64,000 bases of DNA. Source: Longibacter salinarum (GTDB lineage Bacteria > Bacteroidota > Rhodothermia > Rhodothermales > Salinibacteraceae). A program made the translations under genes and the position numbers. The stretch covers positions 682,001 to 746,000 of the forward strand of contig NZ_PDEQ01000001.1 in NCBI RefSeq assembly GCF_002554795.1, written 5' to 3'. The stretch's first letter is position 1, and each line of letters begins with the position of its first letter. The notes beneath the pieces are model-generated. The model was not told the origin of the DNA. It saw nothing but the letters and a program-made list of their open reading frames with translations, and did no database searches. Shown piece after piece: positions 34,149 to 43,468 of this stretch.

Positions 34149-35393
34149 TTATTCTACGGCCATGCTTGTTCTGACCGTGATCTCGTTGTGAAGCGTGCGA
34201 TGCACAGGGCATTTGTTTGCAATTTCTATCAGTCGTTCGCGCTGCTCATCCGTGAGATCTCCTGTCATGTGTATCTCGCGACGGATCCGGTCAACCTTAC
34301 CACTGTCGCTTTCGCAATCCTCGCAGTCCTCGGCATGGATTCGGTCGTGCTGCAGGCGGACGGTGGTCGTCTCAAGGGGCCAGTCCTTTCGGTCCGCGTA
34401 CATGCGGAGCGTGATGCCGGTACAGGCGCCGAGTGCTGACAACAGCAAATCGTAGGGCGTCGGCCCCAGATCCCGGCCGCCAACCGACTCCGGCTCGTCG
34501 GCCGTCCAGGTATGGCGTCCGGCTCGGAGGGTGGTTTCGTAGGGAACGGTTCCTGTGACGGTCTCGGTGCCTTCCACAGTATCGTCGGTGGCGCGACCAT
34601 CTTCGTGGACATCGGGCAGTGGGTCGACCGTCACGTCAAGGTACTTTGTCGCCCAAGCGGCCACAACCGTTCCGACGTACCGAGAGTCCGACTCATCCGT
34701 CAGAAGGTGATCGGCATCATCAAGCGATACGAAGCTCTTCGGATGCTTTGCGTCCTCGAAAATCCGAGCCGCGTTATCGATCCCGACAACATTATCGAGC
34801 GGAGCATGAAAAATCATCAGCGCGCGATCAAGCGAGCGGATCCGACGGGACATTTCTGCTTCCGTCAGGTCGTCAAGAAATTGCTTCTTGACCGTGAACG
34901 TTCGACCGGCGATCGTCACATGAGCAATGCCCGACTCTCGAATTTCCTCCAGAGAGTCTTCGAGGAGATGCGTCAGGTGCTCCGGATCGTGCGGTGCACC
35001 GATCGTCGCGACCGCTCGCACCGAATCCAGGTCCCCTGCAGCGCGAAGTACTGCGGCGCCACCGAGCGAATGCCCGATCAGGATCGACGGGGCCTGTCGC
35101 CGCTCTTCAAGAGCATTCGCGGCTGCAATCAAATCGTCGACGTTGGAGGAAAAGTTGGTGTCCGCGAAGTCCCCTTCACTCTCTCCGAGCCCGGTAAAGT
35201 CGAATCGCAACACCCCGAACCCCTGCTTCGTCAGCGACCGACTGATGTGCCCGACGGCCGACAGGTTCTTTGAACACGTAAAACAATGAGCGAACAGGAC
35301 ATAGGCCAGTGGCGACTCATCCTCCGGGAGATCGAGACGGGCAGCGAGACTGTCGCCCTGGGCATTTGCAAACGTCAACTTCTCTGATGGCAT
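34149..35393 (-). CDS. Alpha/beta hydrolase-OsmC fusion protein
   Basis: The 414-residue protein joins an alpha/beta hydrolase (about residues 1-255) to an OsmC domain (about residues 275-414). The hydrolase nucleophile is Ser109 in [10 protein letters not shown]. The OsmC half keeps both redox cysteines, Cys324 in LSALGACTG and Cys395 in NKCPVHR. The fusion is known from other bacteria but its substrate is not; ester cleavage coupled to hydroperoxide or acyl-peroxide reduction is a reasonable guess. A cysteine-rich EDCEDCE (about residues 355-361) within the OsmC half is an extra feature. Confidence 0.9.
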   Translation of the reverse strand: MPSEKLTFANAQGDSLAARLDLPEDESPLAYVLFAHCFTCSKNLSAVGHISRSLTKQGFGVLRFDFTGLGESEGDFADTNFSSNVDDLIAAANALEERRQAPSILIGHSLGGAAVLRAAGDLDSVRAVATIGAPHDPEHLTHLLEDSLEEIRESGIAHVTIAGRTFTVKKQFLDDLTEAEMSRRIRSLDRALMIFHAPLDNVVGIDNAARIFEDAKHPKSFVSLDDADHLLTDESDSRYVGTVVAAWATKYLDVTVDPLPDVHEDGRATDDTVEGTETVTGTVPYETTLRAGRHTWTADEPESVGGRDLGPTPYDLLLSALGACTGITLRMYADRKDWPLETTTVRLQHDRIHAEDCEDCESDSGKVDRIRREIHMTGDLTDEQRERLIEIANKCPVHRTLHNEITVRTSMAVE

Positions 35394-35504
35394 CGTCTTC
35401 GTGCTCTGCTAATGAGGAAAATAAACAGGAGAAGGCCGCAATGAGTGTTGAGTCGTGCGAAGAGTGTTACGCACGGTTGCAGGCTTCAATCTAAACCGGA
35501 ATGC

Positions 35505-36311
35505 TTAGGATGACTCCTGCGTCTCCGACCGGCTCCGGGAGACACGATCGAAGGTAAATCGGCGCGTGCGGGACGGGGTACCGCGATTAAACGTGCGTTC
35601 GACGAACGTTACGGTCCCATCTTTTGCAATCAGGAGCACGGTGGAGGCACGTGTGCCGTACGACTCGCTTTCGATAAAAATCGGAGACAGTATCGACTCT
35701 ACCTCGGGCCCGACACCCGTTTCGGGTAGATCATCATCCGGAAACCGGCGACGTTCGTCAAGCAATTGCAGTAGGTCGTTCGGATCAAGCCGGCCAGATA
35801 CGCTGGAAGGGTCCGTGATCTGTCGTATTTGTGCTCGTGCCCGATCCGTCTTGGGCCACGATGTGTTCAGCACCGCATTGCTAATCCCATGGACGCCGGG
35901 AGCGATCTGCTCCGGACCGTCGCGATAGTTCGAGAGGTACGCACACGTGCCGCCCTCCCCCACCAGAAGATTGAATCCGTTGTAGCCATCGGCGTCCGGT
36001 GCAAGGTCACGAACGTATTCAAATGGCTCGTAAAGACCCGTCAGAAAATCGGAGACCAGGTGGCCTCGGCTTGGAGCGTTCGCTTTCACGTTCGACGGGT
36101 CGCGGACGTTCGTAATCACACCCCAGCGTCCCGTTCGAGTCACACCCATCCACGTTCCGCCGGCTCGAAGGTCCCGACCGCCCAGCACGTGCGGATGATC
36201 CTCCCAGAAGTTTGCAGGCGCTGTCGGTCGATCGTAGTGCTCATCTCGATTTCCAGCAAACACGAGATCGTAGACCGGATGGTCGTTGAGCCGAAATGCG
36301 AGTAGGCACAT
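35505..36311 (-). CDS. NRDE/TANGO2-family protein
   Basis: The 268-residue protein begins MCLLAFRLNDHPVYDLVFAGNRDE. The N-terminal Cys2 followed by the NRDE tetrad (residues 21-24) is the signature of the TANGO2/NRDE family, related to Ntn-type hydrolases with an N-terminal Cys. GGRDLRAGGTWMGVT and NVRDP are also typical. Proposed roles include haem handling and lipid homeostasis, but no bacterial activity is settled. The gene is flanked by a divergent and a same-strand neighbour with short gaps. Confidence 0.85.
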   Translation of the reverse strand: MCLLAFRLNDHPVYDLVFAGNRDEHYDRPTAPANFWEDHPHVLGGRDLRAGGTWMGVTRTGRWGVITNVRDPSNVKANAPSRGHLVSDFLTGLYEPFEYVRDLAPDADGYNGFNLLVGEGGTCAYLSNYRDGPEQIAPGVHGISNAVLNTSWPKTDRARAQIRQITDPSSVSGRLDPNDLLQLLDERRRFPDDDLPETGVGPEVESILSPIFIESESYGTRASTVLLIAKDGTVTFVERTFNRGTPSRTRRFTFDRVSRSRSETQESS

Positions 36312-36382
36312 AAGCGGAGCACGGAAAGTCGCAGAGGGTACACTAAGCGTTCAGATGGCCCGGTATTGCCGAAGAACCGGTG

Positions 36383-36955
36383 TTATCGTTTTTCTACGGC
36401 GAGAAGTCGTGGCGGATTATTCTCGCGATTCGTAAAGCGATACGAGAGAACCCGGTATTCGTGCTGCGGAAGTGCGCGAGCCCAACCATGAACCGCATCG
36501 GCCTCTTCTGGTCCACCGTCATGCCCTGTATACAGGACGATGGTGATGACCCCGCCCAGCTGCAGAAGGTCCAGCGCGGCGTCGAGCGCAGGGAGCGTTG
36601 TCTCTGGGGTCGTAATCAGGTCATGATCTCCGCGGGGCAGATACCCCAGATTAAACATGACCGCACCGACTTGTCCGATGTCCTCCTTCTCGATGTGCTC
36701 CAGAAGGGCCGCATGGTCGCCGTGGATGAGACGTACATCCACGTCTGGAACGCGTGTATCGATCTTGTGACGCGTCGCTTTGACCGCCTGCTCCTGTACA
36801 TCGATGGAATAGACCCGCCCATCCTCCCCCACAGTCGAGGCTAGATGAACCGTATCGTGCCCATTTCCGGCTGTTGCGTCCACAGCAACCGAGCCCGGGC
36901 GCAGAGCGCGCCGGGTGAGTTCGTGTGCAAAGGGAAGAACATTCAGAATAGCCAT
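36383..36955 (-). CDS. YtqB-like rRNA/tRNA methyltransferase
   Basis: The 190-residue class I methyltransferase matches the YtqB/rRNA-methylase family. The SAM-binding motif is VDATAGNGHDT (about residues 24-34), followed by the acidic strand VYSIDVQ and the motif IV segment AVMFNLGYLPRGDH, with Asn-Leu-Gly-Tyr-Leu-Pro typical of this family. Family members were recently assigned to tRNA wobble-uridine modification in some bacteria. The specific RNA target here is not determined from sequence. It diverges from aroB. Confidence 0.85.
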   Translation of the reverse strand: MAILNVLPFAHELTRRALRPGSVAVDATAGNGHDTVHLASTVGEDGRVYSIDVQEQAVKATRHKIDTRVPDVDVRLIHGDHAALLEHIEKEDIGQVGAVMFNLGYLPRGDHDLITTPETTLPALDAALDLLQLGGVITIVLYTGHDGGPEEADAVHGWARALPQHEYRVLSYRFTNRENNPPRLLAVEKR

Positions 36956-37098
36956 GACCGGCGTAGCAGGGCAGCAAACAGTGTGAGAGGAACGAACGAT
37001 TCGTGAAAGCCGAAGCGTTCATTTCTCGCTCGAAACGGAAATTCAGGGCGCGGGTTCGAGCCTCGATCCCAATTGCTAGGTGAGGCAGAAGTAATTTT

Positions 37099-38199
37099 AT
37101 GATTGACACGCCGTCTTCGGTATCCGTTCCGCTCAAACGCGGTCGCGATTATGCGATCCGTTACACGTCGCTACGCGACCTCCCTGGTATCTTGCACGAC
37201 GTCGGACTGCGGACCGGAAAGTGTGTTGTCGTGACGGATGAAAACGTTGGGGCGCAATATCGGTCGCCGGTACGGACGGCCCTCTCGTCTGCCGGATGGA
37301 TTCCGCACGTTATCACAGTGCCGCCGGGTGAGAAAAGCAAATCAGCCGATCAATTGCAGGTCCTGTACGACGATATCCTCGAGTGGGGAATCGACCGAGA
37401 TACGCCTGTTATCGCGCTCGGAGGGGGTGTCGTCGGCGACCTCGCAGGCTATGCAGCGGCAACTCTCCTGCGCGGCGTCCCGGTCGTGCAGTGTCCAACC
37501 TCGCTGATTGCGCACGTGGATAGCGCCCTTGGCGGGAAGACCGGCATCAACCACGCCACCGGCAAAAATTTAATTGGCGCCTTTCACCAGCCCAACGTCG
37601 TCGTAGCGGACTTGGACACGCTCGGTACGCTGCCGCAACGCGAATGGACGAGCGGAATGGCGGAAGTGATCAAACACGCTGTCATCGCCGACGCCGACCT
37701 GTTTTCGTTCATTGAGGAGCATCTTGTGGACGTGATGACGGGGCGTCGACGCGACCTCATTCACAAGATGATTCCTCGAGCGGCAAAGGTCAAAGCTGAA
37801 ATTGTCGCCGAAGATGAAAAGGAATCAGGGCGACGTGCAATCTTGAACTTCGGTCACACCTTCGCACATGCCATCGAGTCGGTGGCCGGTTACGGCACGT
37901 TCACACACGGTGAAGCCGTTGCAATCGGCATGCGAGCTGCCCTCTTCCTCTCTGCTCAACGCAATACGCAGGCAATTCCCCGCGAGAACATCGATTACGT
38001 CCTGCGGGCCATCCCGCAACAGCACGACCCTTCCGAACTCGATTGGCAGGATGTTCGCCGCGCCATGCAGTCCGATAAGAAGAACAAAGGCGATGTCGTT
38101 CGATTCGTTCTTTTGGACCGTCTCGGGCAAGCATATGTGACCGGTGACATCTCGGATGCAGCCTTACGACAGGCGTGGGACTTTGCAACCCGTCCATAA
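37099..38199 (+). CDS. aroB: 3-dehydroquinate synthase
   Basis: It makes 3-dehydroquinate from DAHP, the second step of the shikimate pathway, using NAD and a divalent metal. The 366-residue enzyme shows PPGEKSKS and GGGVVGDLAGYAAAT of the NAD site and LIAHVDSALGGKTGINH of the active site. Metal-binding positions are in EVIKHAVI, LNFGHTFAHAIE and THGEAVAIG. Length is normal. tamB lies 217 bp downstream on the same strand. Confidence 0.95.
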   Translation: MIDTPSSVSVPLKRGRDYAIRYTSLRDLPGILHDVGLRTGKCVVVTDENVGAQYRSPVRTALSSAGWIPHVITVPPGEKSKSADQLQVLYDDILEWGIDRDTPVIALGGGVVGDLAGYAAATLLRGVPVVQCPTSLIAHVDSALGGKTGINHATGKNLIGAFHQPNVVVADLDTLGTLPQREWTSGMAEVIKHAVIADADLFSFIEEHLVDVMTGRRRDLIHKMIPRAAKVKAEIVAEDEKESGRRAILNFGHTFAHAIESVAGYGTFTHGEAVAIGMRAALFLSAQRNTQAIPRENIDYVLRAIPQQHDPSELDWQDVRRAMQSDKKNKGDVVRFVLLDRLGQAYVTGDISDAALRQAWDFATRP

Positions 38200-38268
38200 C
38201 CACTGCCTGCAGTGCCTGTCGGGATCGCGGCGAGTGATCGTCGGAATCAGACCGGTCCATCATCCGAC

Positions 38269-38282
38269 CGTATCGCGATACG
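38269..38282. promoter_or_regulatory. 14-bp perfect palindrome between aroB and tamB
   Basis: CGTATCGCGATACG is self-complementary and lies in the 217-bp gap before tamB. A -35-like TTGACC follows two bases later, but no -10 box of the kind used elsewhere is at the right distance. It might be an operator; in GC-rich DNA a chance origin is also possible. Confidence 0.3.
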
Positions 38283-38416
38283 CTTGACCGATGCGGGACA
38301 GAACTCCGGCCTCCACGCCACCGTCCAACAACTGCAGCATTTACATCCTTCTGATTTCCACCCGACGTTCGTCACGAAACGTCGGACCATCCCCCTGCTG
38401 ACTGCAGCTCTACGCG

Positions 38417-41400
38417 TTGTCTTCCTCCAGCACCATATCTAAGTACTTCTCGCGGACCCTGCAGGGAATTCTATACCTATGCCTGCTGGCTGCAATCGTC
38501 TTTTTCGCGCTGACGCGAACGGACGTGGGTCGCGACAGACTGCGCGATCAAATCGAGGTCCAGTTCAATCGGCAATTCGCCGGATCGCTGGAGATTGAGC
38601 GACTCCGAGGCAACCTTGTCAATGACCTCTATGCCTCCGACGTACGGGTCCTCGATCCGACTGGGAACGACGTTATTTCCATCGATTCGGTCACCGTCCG
38701 TCCCCGTTGGTTGCAGCTCCTGACCCGTGAACTCTCGATTCGCTCGATCACGCTCCACAGACCGTCAATCACCGCCCACCGAGACGCGTCTGGGCGCTGG
38801 TCGCTTCAGAAAGCACTGCACAGGGTCCGCCCGTCGACCGCAGAGACCCGGATCGGCATAACGGCGGCTGACATTCGCATCGAAAACGGCCGGTTCACGA
38901 CGACACGGGACGGCTCCCCTCCCGATGCCGTTCGATCCGACTGGCTTTTCGACTACACTCGTGCTGGAATCGAAGATTTCAATGCACAGGGAACGGTCGA
39001 CTGGTCCGGCCGCGAAAAGCTGATTGAAGTGTACGATGTCACGTTCGATGTCCCCGACGCGGACCTCTCTTTTTCCGCCGTCCAGGGGCAAATCGTCCGA
39101 GAGAACGACACGTGGACCGTCCGGCAGACACGCGTCTCGACCGGCGCCACGGACCTCAGGATGAGCGGGTCGATCACCATGACGGAGCACGGCGAACCCA
39201 ATGTCGATGTCACGCTGGCAGAGAGCCGTATCGACTTCAACGAGGTTTCCCGGGTCGTACCCCGAGTCCCACTTCGAGATCTGGTGACGGTTAATGGCCG
39301 AATCATCGGTCCGCCGTCTGGCTTCCTGCTTGATACCTTCCAGATCCGACACGGATCGTCCCGTCTGTCGATACAGGGTACGGCGCTTGGTCTTCCGGAT
39401 TCTCTCGATTACGACATCCGTGTGCAGGATGCACGACTGCGTCGTTCGGATGTCGAAACCGTTCTCAACCAACCGCTACCCGATCGGGTGGCGGCCCTGA
39501 ACAATGTCGAGATGTCGTTTTTCTCCCGCGGCGTGATCGACCTTACGGGCGACCCCAGCGCCCCATTCGACGTGAGCGCGTCCCTTACCGCCTCGACAGA
39601 CATCGGTGATGCGCAGGGCGACCTCGCCGTACAGAGAAAGCGAAATGCCGCGATCCAGTACTCCGCAGAACTAGATGTTGACCGTCTCGATCTCGCCCCA
39701 CTTACAAAACGAGACGCCCTCGGTGGTCGCATCAATGGACGACTCACAGGCACGGGCCGCGGGGCGACGGTCGACAGCCTCGATACCGATGTCACCCTCG
39801 AGTTATCGGAGTCACGCATAGGAGATCAACAGCTTGACAGCGCGCGCGTGAATGTCATCGTGACCGGCCGGGCGGGTCGCGGAACCGTCATGATCGAACA
39901 GGCAGGTGGAGGCCGGTTGGATCTCGACGCGCGCTTTGATGCCACCGGCGAACGATCCGAATACGGCTTAACGATTGCGACCACGGCCTTCGACCTCGAA
40001 CCGCTCCCTGGCTCGCTCCCATCGTCCTCCCTCTTCGCTCAGGTGCAGAGCGAGGGACATTTCCAGGGGTATGCAGATGCATCGGGGTCGCTAACCCTTG
40101 ACGTCGATTCATCGCAGATTGCCCCCCACGACAGCCTTCGTCTCCTGCGCCCGCACCGTCTGACGGTGGATCTAACGCGCCCTGACGCGGACAATCAGCA
40201 GCGGCTGCAGGTGGACGGCTCGGTGCTAAACCTTACGGCTAGAGGGACTCTGAACGCCCGTGTTCTTCCGGCGCTCGCGCGACACTGGGGAAGCCAGCTT
40301 GCAACGGGAGCTCGTGAGGCGGCTGACAAACCGATGCCCCAAACTCTCGCTGTAACCGGTTCAGACCTGCCTCCATCTGCACGACCGAAGACTGCTTCGA
40401 CGCCGGCGGACGGGCTTCTGTCCTCATCGGAGGACGTTCCTCTCCCCTCGCGTCGAGCGCGACGCGACTCCGTTCGCGAACTGATGGCAGAAGCCGGAAT
40501 CGATGGCCAGGCGGAACTCGGCGTAACCGCGACCATCCGCGATGCCTCCATTCTGCAGCTCTGGCTCCCGGCGCTCCCTCCCCTCTCCGATGGACTGAGC
40601 TCTTCGATGCACGCGCAAGCCGACGCGGACACGATTAACGTTCAGGGGACGCTGCAGGCAGACAGATACACCTTCAACCAGACCCGCATCGATTCCCTCA
40701 GCGCTGGCCTCACCCTAAATGCATCAATGGATCGCCCGCTCGTCGAATCCACGGCGACGCGACTCGAAGTGGTTGCCCACTCGGCGGCTGTAGGAAGCCT
40801 GTCCGTGGCCACTCCCCGCCTTTCGTTTCAGTACAAAGAAAGAGAGGGCGATTTCCGGGTGACGACAGATCGAAAAGGCCGTGCAGGACCGTTCGTTCTT
40901 GCTACCGGTATCCGGATTCTTCCGTCCCGCAACGTGATCAACGTTCGGGATCTTTCGGCTGCCATCGGCGACATTTCATGGAGCCATCCGGGCACGTCCA
41001 CGATCGACGTGTATTCCGACGGCGTCATTGTTGAGCCCCTCGTCGTAGAGAGTCTTCGTCCACAGGAAGGTGGCCTGCAAAAGATCAGCGTTTCCGGCCG
41101 GCTCACGCCGCGGGATCAGGACCGTCTTGTGGCTCGGGCCGAAAACGTGCTCCTCTACCCGGTGTCGGATCTACTCAAACTGAAGCGGCCTGTGGCCGGA
41201 CGGCTCGACGGGGAAATCGAGATGAGCGGGAAGTGGACCGAGCCCGTCGTCCGCACGAACCTGAACATCGGACGGTTCTCCGTGGACCGACGTCTGCTCG
41301 GCGCCATCGGGCTGAGCGCAACATACGACACGAGGTCGCCTGACGTCGCCATGCAGCTCACCGTGCGGCCGGACACCGCCACCTCCGGACCAACGCTCGT

Positions 41401-43240
41401 GCCCGGAGGGATTCGAACCGTCGAAGATAACACGCTGTCGCTAAACGGCCGTGTTCGCCTTCCCATCAGCGGTGCCGACACGCTTGCCGGCGACCCGCTC
41501 GATCTTAAACTGTCCGTCCAACGGGCCGACCTGTTCTTCTTCGAGTACATTTTTCAGGACACGATCACGAAAGTGAGCGGCTACACGGCGGGCCAGGCGC
41601 ACATCGGCGGCTCGTTCACCGACCCACTCTTCGACGCCGACATGCGGGTCGCGGATGGTGATTTCACCCTTCCACGATTCAACCTCGATTATGACATCGC
41701 TGGGGATGTCATGGTCGACGAGGCCGGCATTCACCTCGCGGGCGTCCGGGTCGAGGATTCAGACGACGGCGTTGCCGATATTGACGGAAGCATTCTTTTC
41801 AACGAATACAGGTTTTTCTCCTTCGACCTCGCGGCACAGCTCCGCGAAATGATGGTGATCGACGTGGAGGACTCAGACGATCTGCCGTTCTACGGTACAA
41901 TCCGCGCCTCCGGCCCGGCCTCGCTGACCGGCCCGCTGTCTGATGCCACGCTCCGCTCACCCGGTGCCCGGACGACACCGGACAGCGAGCTCTTCATTCC
42001 GGTCCTCGAGGAAGATGTCTCCGAGGAATCGGGGTATATCATCTTCGCCGACAGCACCGGTCAACTGCCCGACCTCAGAGACCTTACGCGTCGCGACAAC
42101 CTTCTTTCTGACCGACCCGTAGGCGAACCGTCGTTCCTCGACGGGCTCGAGCTAGATCTCAATATCCTCGCGCCAGAAGGCTCCACCGTCCACCTCGTCT
42201 TCGATCCGCTTGTCGGCGACGTCGTGACTGCGATTGGGTCCGGTCGCGTCCAGCTCCAGCGACAGGAAGGAGAGTTTTTCGTGTACGGCACCTACGAGGT
42301 CGAGGGCGGAGACTACCTGTTCACTGCAGGTGAGGTGTTCGTCCGACGATTCAGCATCGACGGTGGAACGCTAACGTGGGACGGCGACCCCGTAAATGCG
42401 TCTATGAATCTCTCCGCAGCCTACCGAACCCGTGCGTCGCCTGCAGGCCTTCCGAATGAAGAGCAGTATGCCGGTCGCATCCCGGTCATTGTCGAGCTGG
42501 ACATTACCGGACGCGTCGAAACGCCCCGCGTGGATCTGAGCCTTTCTGTGGCCCGTGACCAGCGGTCGGGCCTTGTTGGCGACCAGACGCTCGACGCCAT
42601 CCTGAACCAGGACGACCTCGCAACCGAGTACGCGACGAGCGTGCTGCTGACGAATACGTTCCTCCTCACGACGTCGACGCTCACCACAGGAGGTGCGTCT
42701 TCGGAGCAGCAAAGCCGCATCGCCGAAGCCGGTAACCAACTTGCGTTCAACAGCGTGTCCCAGCTTGTTGCCAGCCAGCTGAATCGGTACCTGTCCGAGG
42801 CGCTTCCGAACGTGGACGTCAACCTCGGTGTGTCCGGCGAAGACCCCGAGGACCTAGACATCATTTACGGTGTCGCGCTCCGCCTTCTCAACGAACGATT
42901 GATCATCCGGGGCGAAGGCGTGTACACCGGAAATGAACCCGACCAGCCCGAAGCCAGTGGACCGCAGGGAGAGTTTGTCGTGGAGGTCCGTCTCAGCCGC
43001 ACCGTTTCGGTCGAGGTCTTCTATCGCCGGGCAGGAGACGACGTCACCCGCCAGACGCTCACGAATACGACCGGCGCCGGACTCTCGTACCAGACCGAGT
43101 TTCCCACGTGGAAGCATCTCTTCTACCAGCTATTCGGATGGCTTCTTCCAGGCGACGGGCCCCAACCGGACACGGATGATGCTCCGTCTCCCGACGACCA
43201 GGATCCATCCGAAGCCGTTGCCGGGCGTGAGGACGAGTAA
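38417..43240 (+). CDS. tamB: TamB-type translocation/assembly module protein
   Basis: The 1607-residue protein has a single N-terminal membrane anchor (about residues 13-32) and a very long beta-rich body, ending in the DUF490/TamB domain (last 350 or so residues, including DVNLGVSGEDPEDLD). Such proteins form periplasm-spanning hydrophobic grooves that carry phospholipid to, or help assemble proteins in, the outer membrane. The start is uncertain: the first usable codon is a TTG at 38417, which places the membrane segment sensibly near the N terminus. No ATG is available before the anchor. The C-terminal tail is Asp/Pro-rich. rnr follows after 228 bp. Confidence 0.9.
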   Translation: MSSSSTISKYFSRTLQGILYLCLLAAIVFFALTRTDVGRDRLRDQIEVQFNRQFAGSLEIERLRGNLVNDLYASDVRVLDPTGNDVISIDSVTVRPRWLQLLTRELSIRSITLHRPSITAHRDASGRWSLQKALHRVRPSTAETRIGITAADIRIENGRFTTTRDGSPPDAVRSDWLFDYTRAGIEDFNAQGTVDWSGREKLIEVYDVTFDVPDADLSFSAVQGQIVRENDTWTVRQTRVSTGATDLRMSGSITMTEHGEPNVDVTLAESRIDFNEVSRVVPRVPLRDLVTVNGRIIGPPSGFLLDTFQIRHGSSRLSIQGTALGLPDSLDYDIRVQDARLRRSDVETVLNQPLPDRVAALNNVEMSFFSRGVIDLTGDPSAPFDVSASLTASTDIGDAQGDLAVQRKRNAAIQYSAELDVDRLDLAPLTKRDALGGRINGRLTGTGRGATVDSLDTDVTLELSESRIGDQQLDSARVNVIVTGRAGRGTVMIEQAGGGRLDLDARFDATGERSEYGLTIATTAFDLEPLPGSLPSSSLFAQVQSEGHFQGYADASGSLTLDVDSSQIAPHDSLRLLRPHRLTVDLTRPDADNQQRLQVDGSVLNLTARGTLNARVLPALARHWGSQLATGAREAADKPMPQTLAVTGSDLPPSARPKTASTPADGLLSSSEDVPLPSRRARRDSVRELMAEAGIDGQAELGVTATIRDASILQLWLPALPPLSDGLSSSMHAQADADTINVQGTLQADRYTFNQTRIDSLSAGLTLNASMDRPLVESTATRLEVVAHSAAVGSLSVATPRLSFQYKEREGDFRVTTDRKGRAGPFVLATGIRILPSRNVINVRDLSAAIGDISWSHPGTSTIDVYSDGVIVEPLVVESLRPQEGGLQKISVSGRLTPRDQDRLVARAENVLLYPVSDLLKLKRPVAGRLDGEIEMSGKWTEPVVRTNLNIGRFSVDRRLLGAIGLSATYDTRSPDVAMQLTVRPDTATSGPTLVPGGIRTVEDNTLSLNGRVRLPISGADTLAGDPLDLKLSVQRADLFFFEYIFQDTITKVSGYTAGQAHIGGSFTDPLFDADMRVADGDFTLPRFNLDYDIAGDVMVDEAGIHLAGVRVEDSDDGVADIDGSILFNEYRFFSFDLAAQLREMMVIDVEDSDDLPFYGTIRASGPASLTGPLSDATLRSPGARTTPDSELFIPVLEEDVSEESGYIIFADSTGQLPDLRDLTRRDNLLSDRPVGEPSFLDGLELDLNILAPEGSTVHLVFDPLVGDVVTAIGSGRVQLQRQEGEFFVYGTYEVEGGDYLFTAGEVFVRRFSIDGGTLTWDGDPVNASMNLSAAYRTRASPAGLPNEEQYAGRIPVIVELDITGRVETPRVDLSLSVARDQRSGLVGDQTLDAILNQDDLATEYATSVLLTNTFLLTTSTLTTGGASSEQQSRIAEAGNQLAFNSVSQLVASQLNRYLSEALPNVDVNLGVSGEDPEDLDIIYGVALRLLNERLIIRGEGVYTGNEPDQPEASGPQGEFVVEVRLSRTVSVEVFYRRAGDDVTRQTLTNTTGAGLSYQTEFPTWKHLFYQLFGWLLPGDGPQPDTDDAPSPDDQDPSEAVAGREDE

Positions 43241-43356
43241 CGCCGGGGATTGCCCTCCCACGCCCCTTTCGGGCTGTATTTAGTGCGCTTCGTGTCAAGT
43301 CTTCACAGGCCTGGGCCTATCATGTGCTCAAATCGGCGAACGACATTGCACGACGT

Positions 43357-43364
43357 TACGTTTG
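43357..43364 (+). promoter_or_regulatory. Possible -7 box upstream of rnr
   Basis: TACGTTTG fits the TAnnTTTG pattern and lies about 105 bp upstream of the rnr start. No convincing TTG element lies at the right distance. The region from tamB to rnr (228 bp) shows no gene or terminator. Confidence 0.25.
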
Positions 43365-43468
43365 AGGATTGATCTTTCTAGCGCGGCAACGCACGTCGGG
43401 TTACGGTCCCCTACTGGCCGTTCCGGACAGGCGCCGTCGCATCTCTTTTAGTTGATGACTTACCATAC

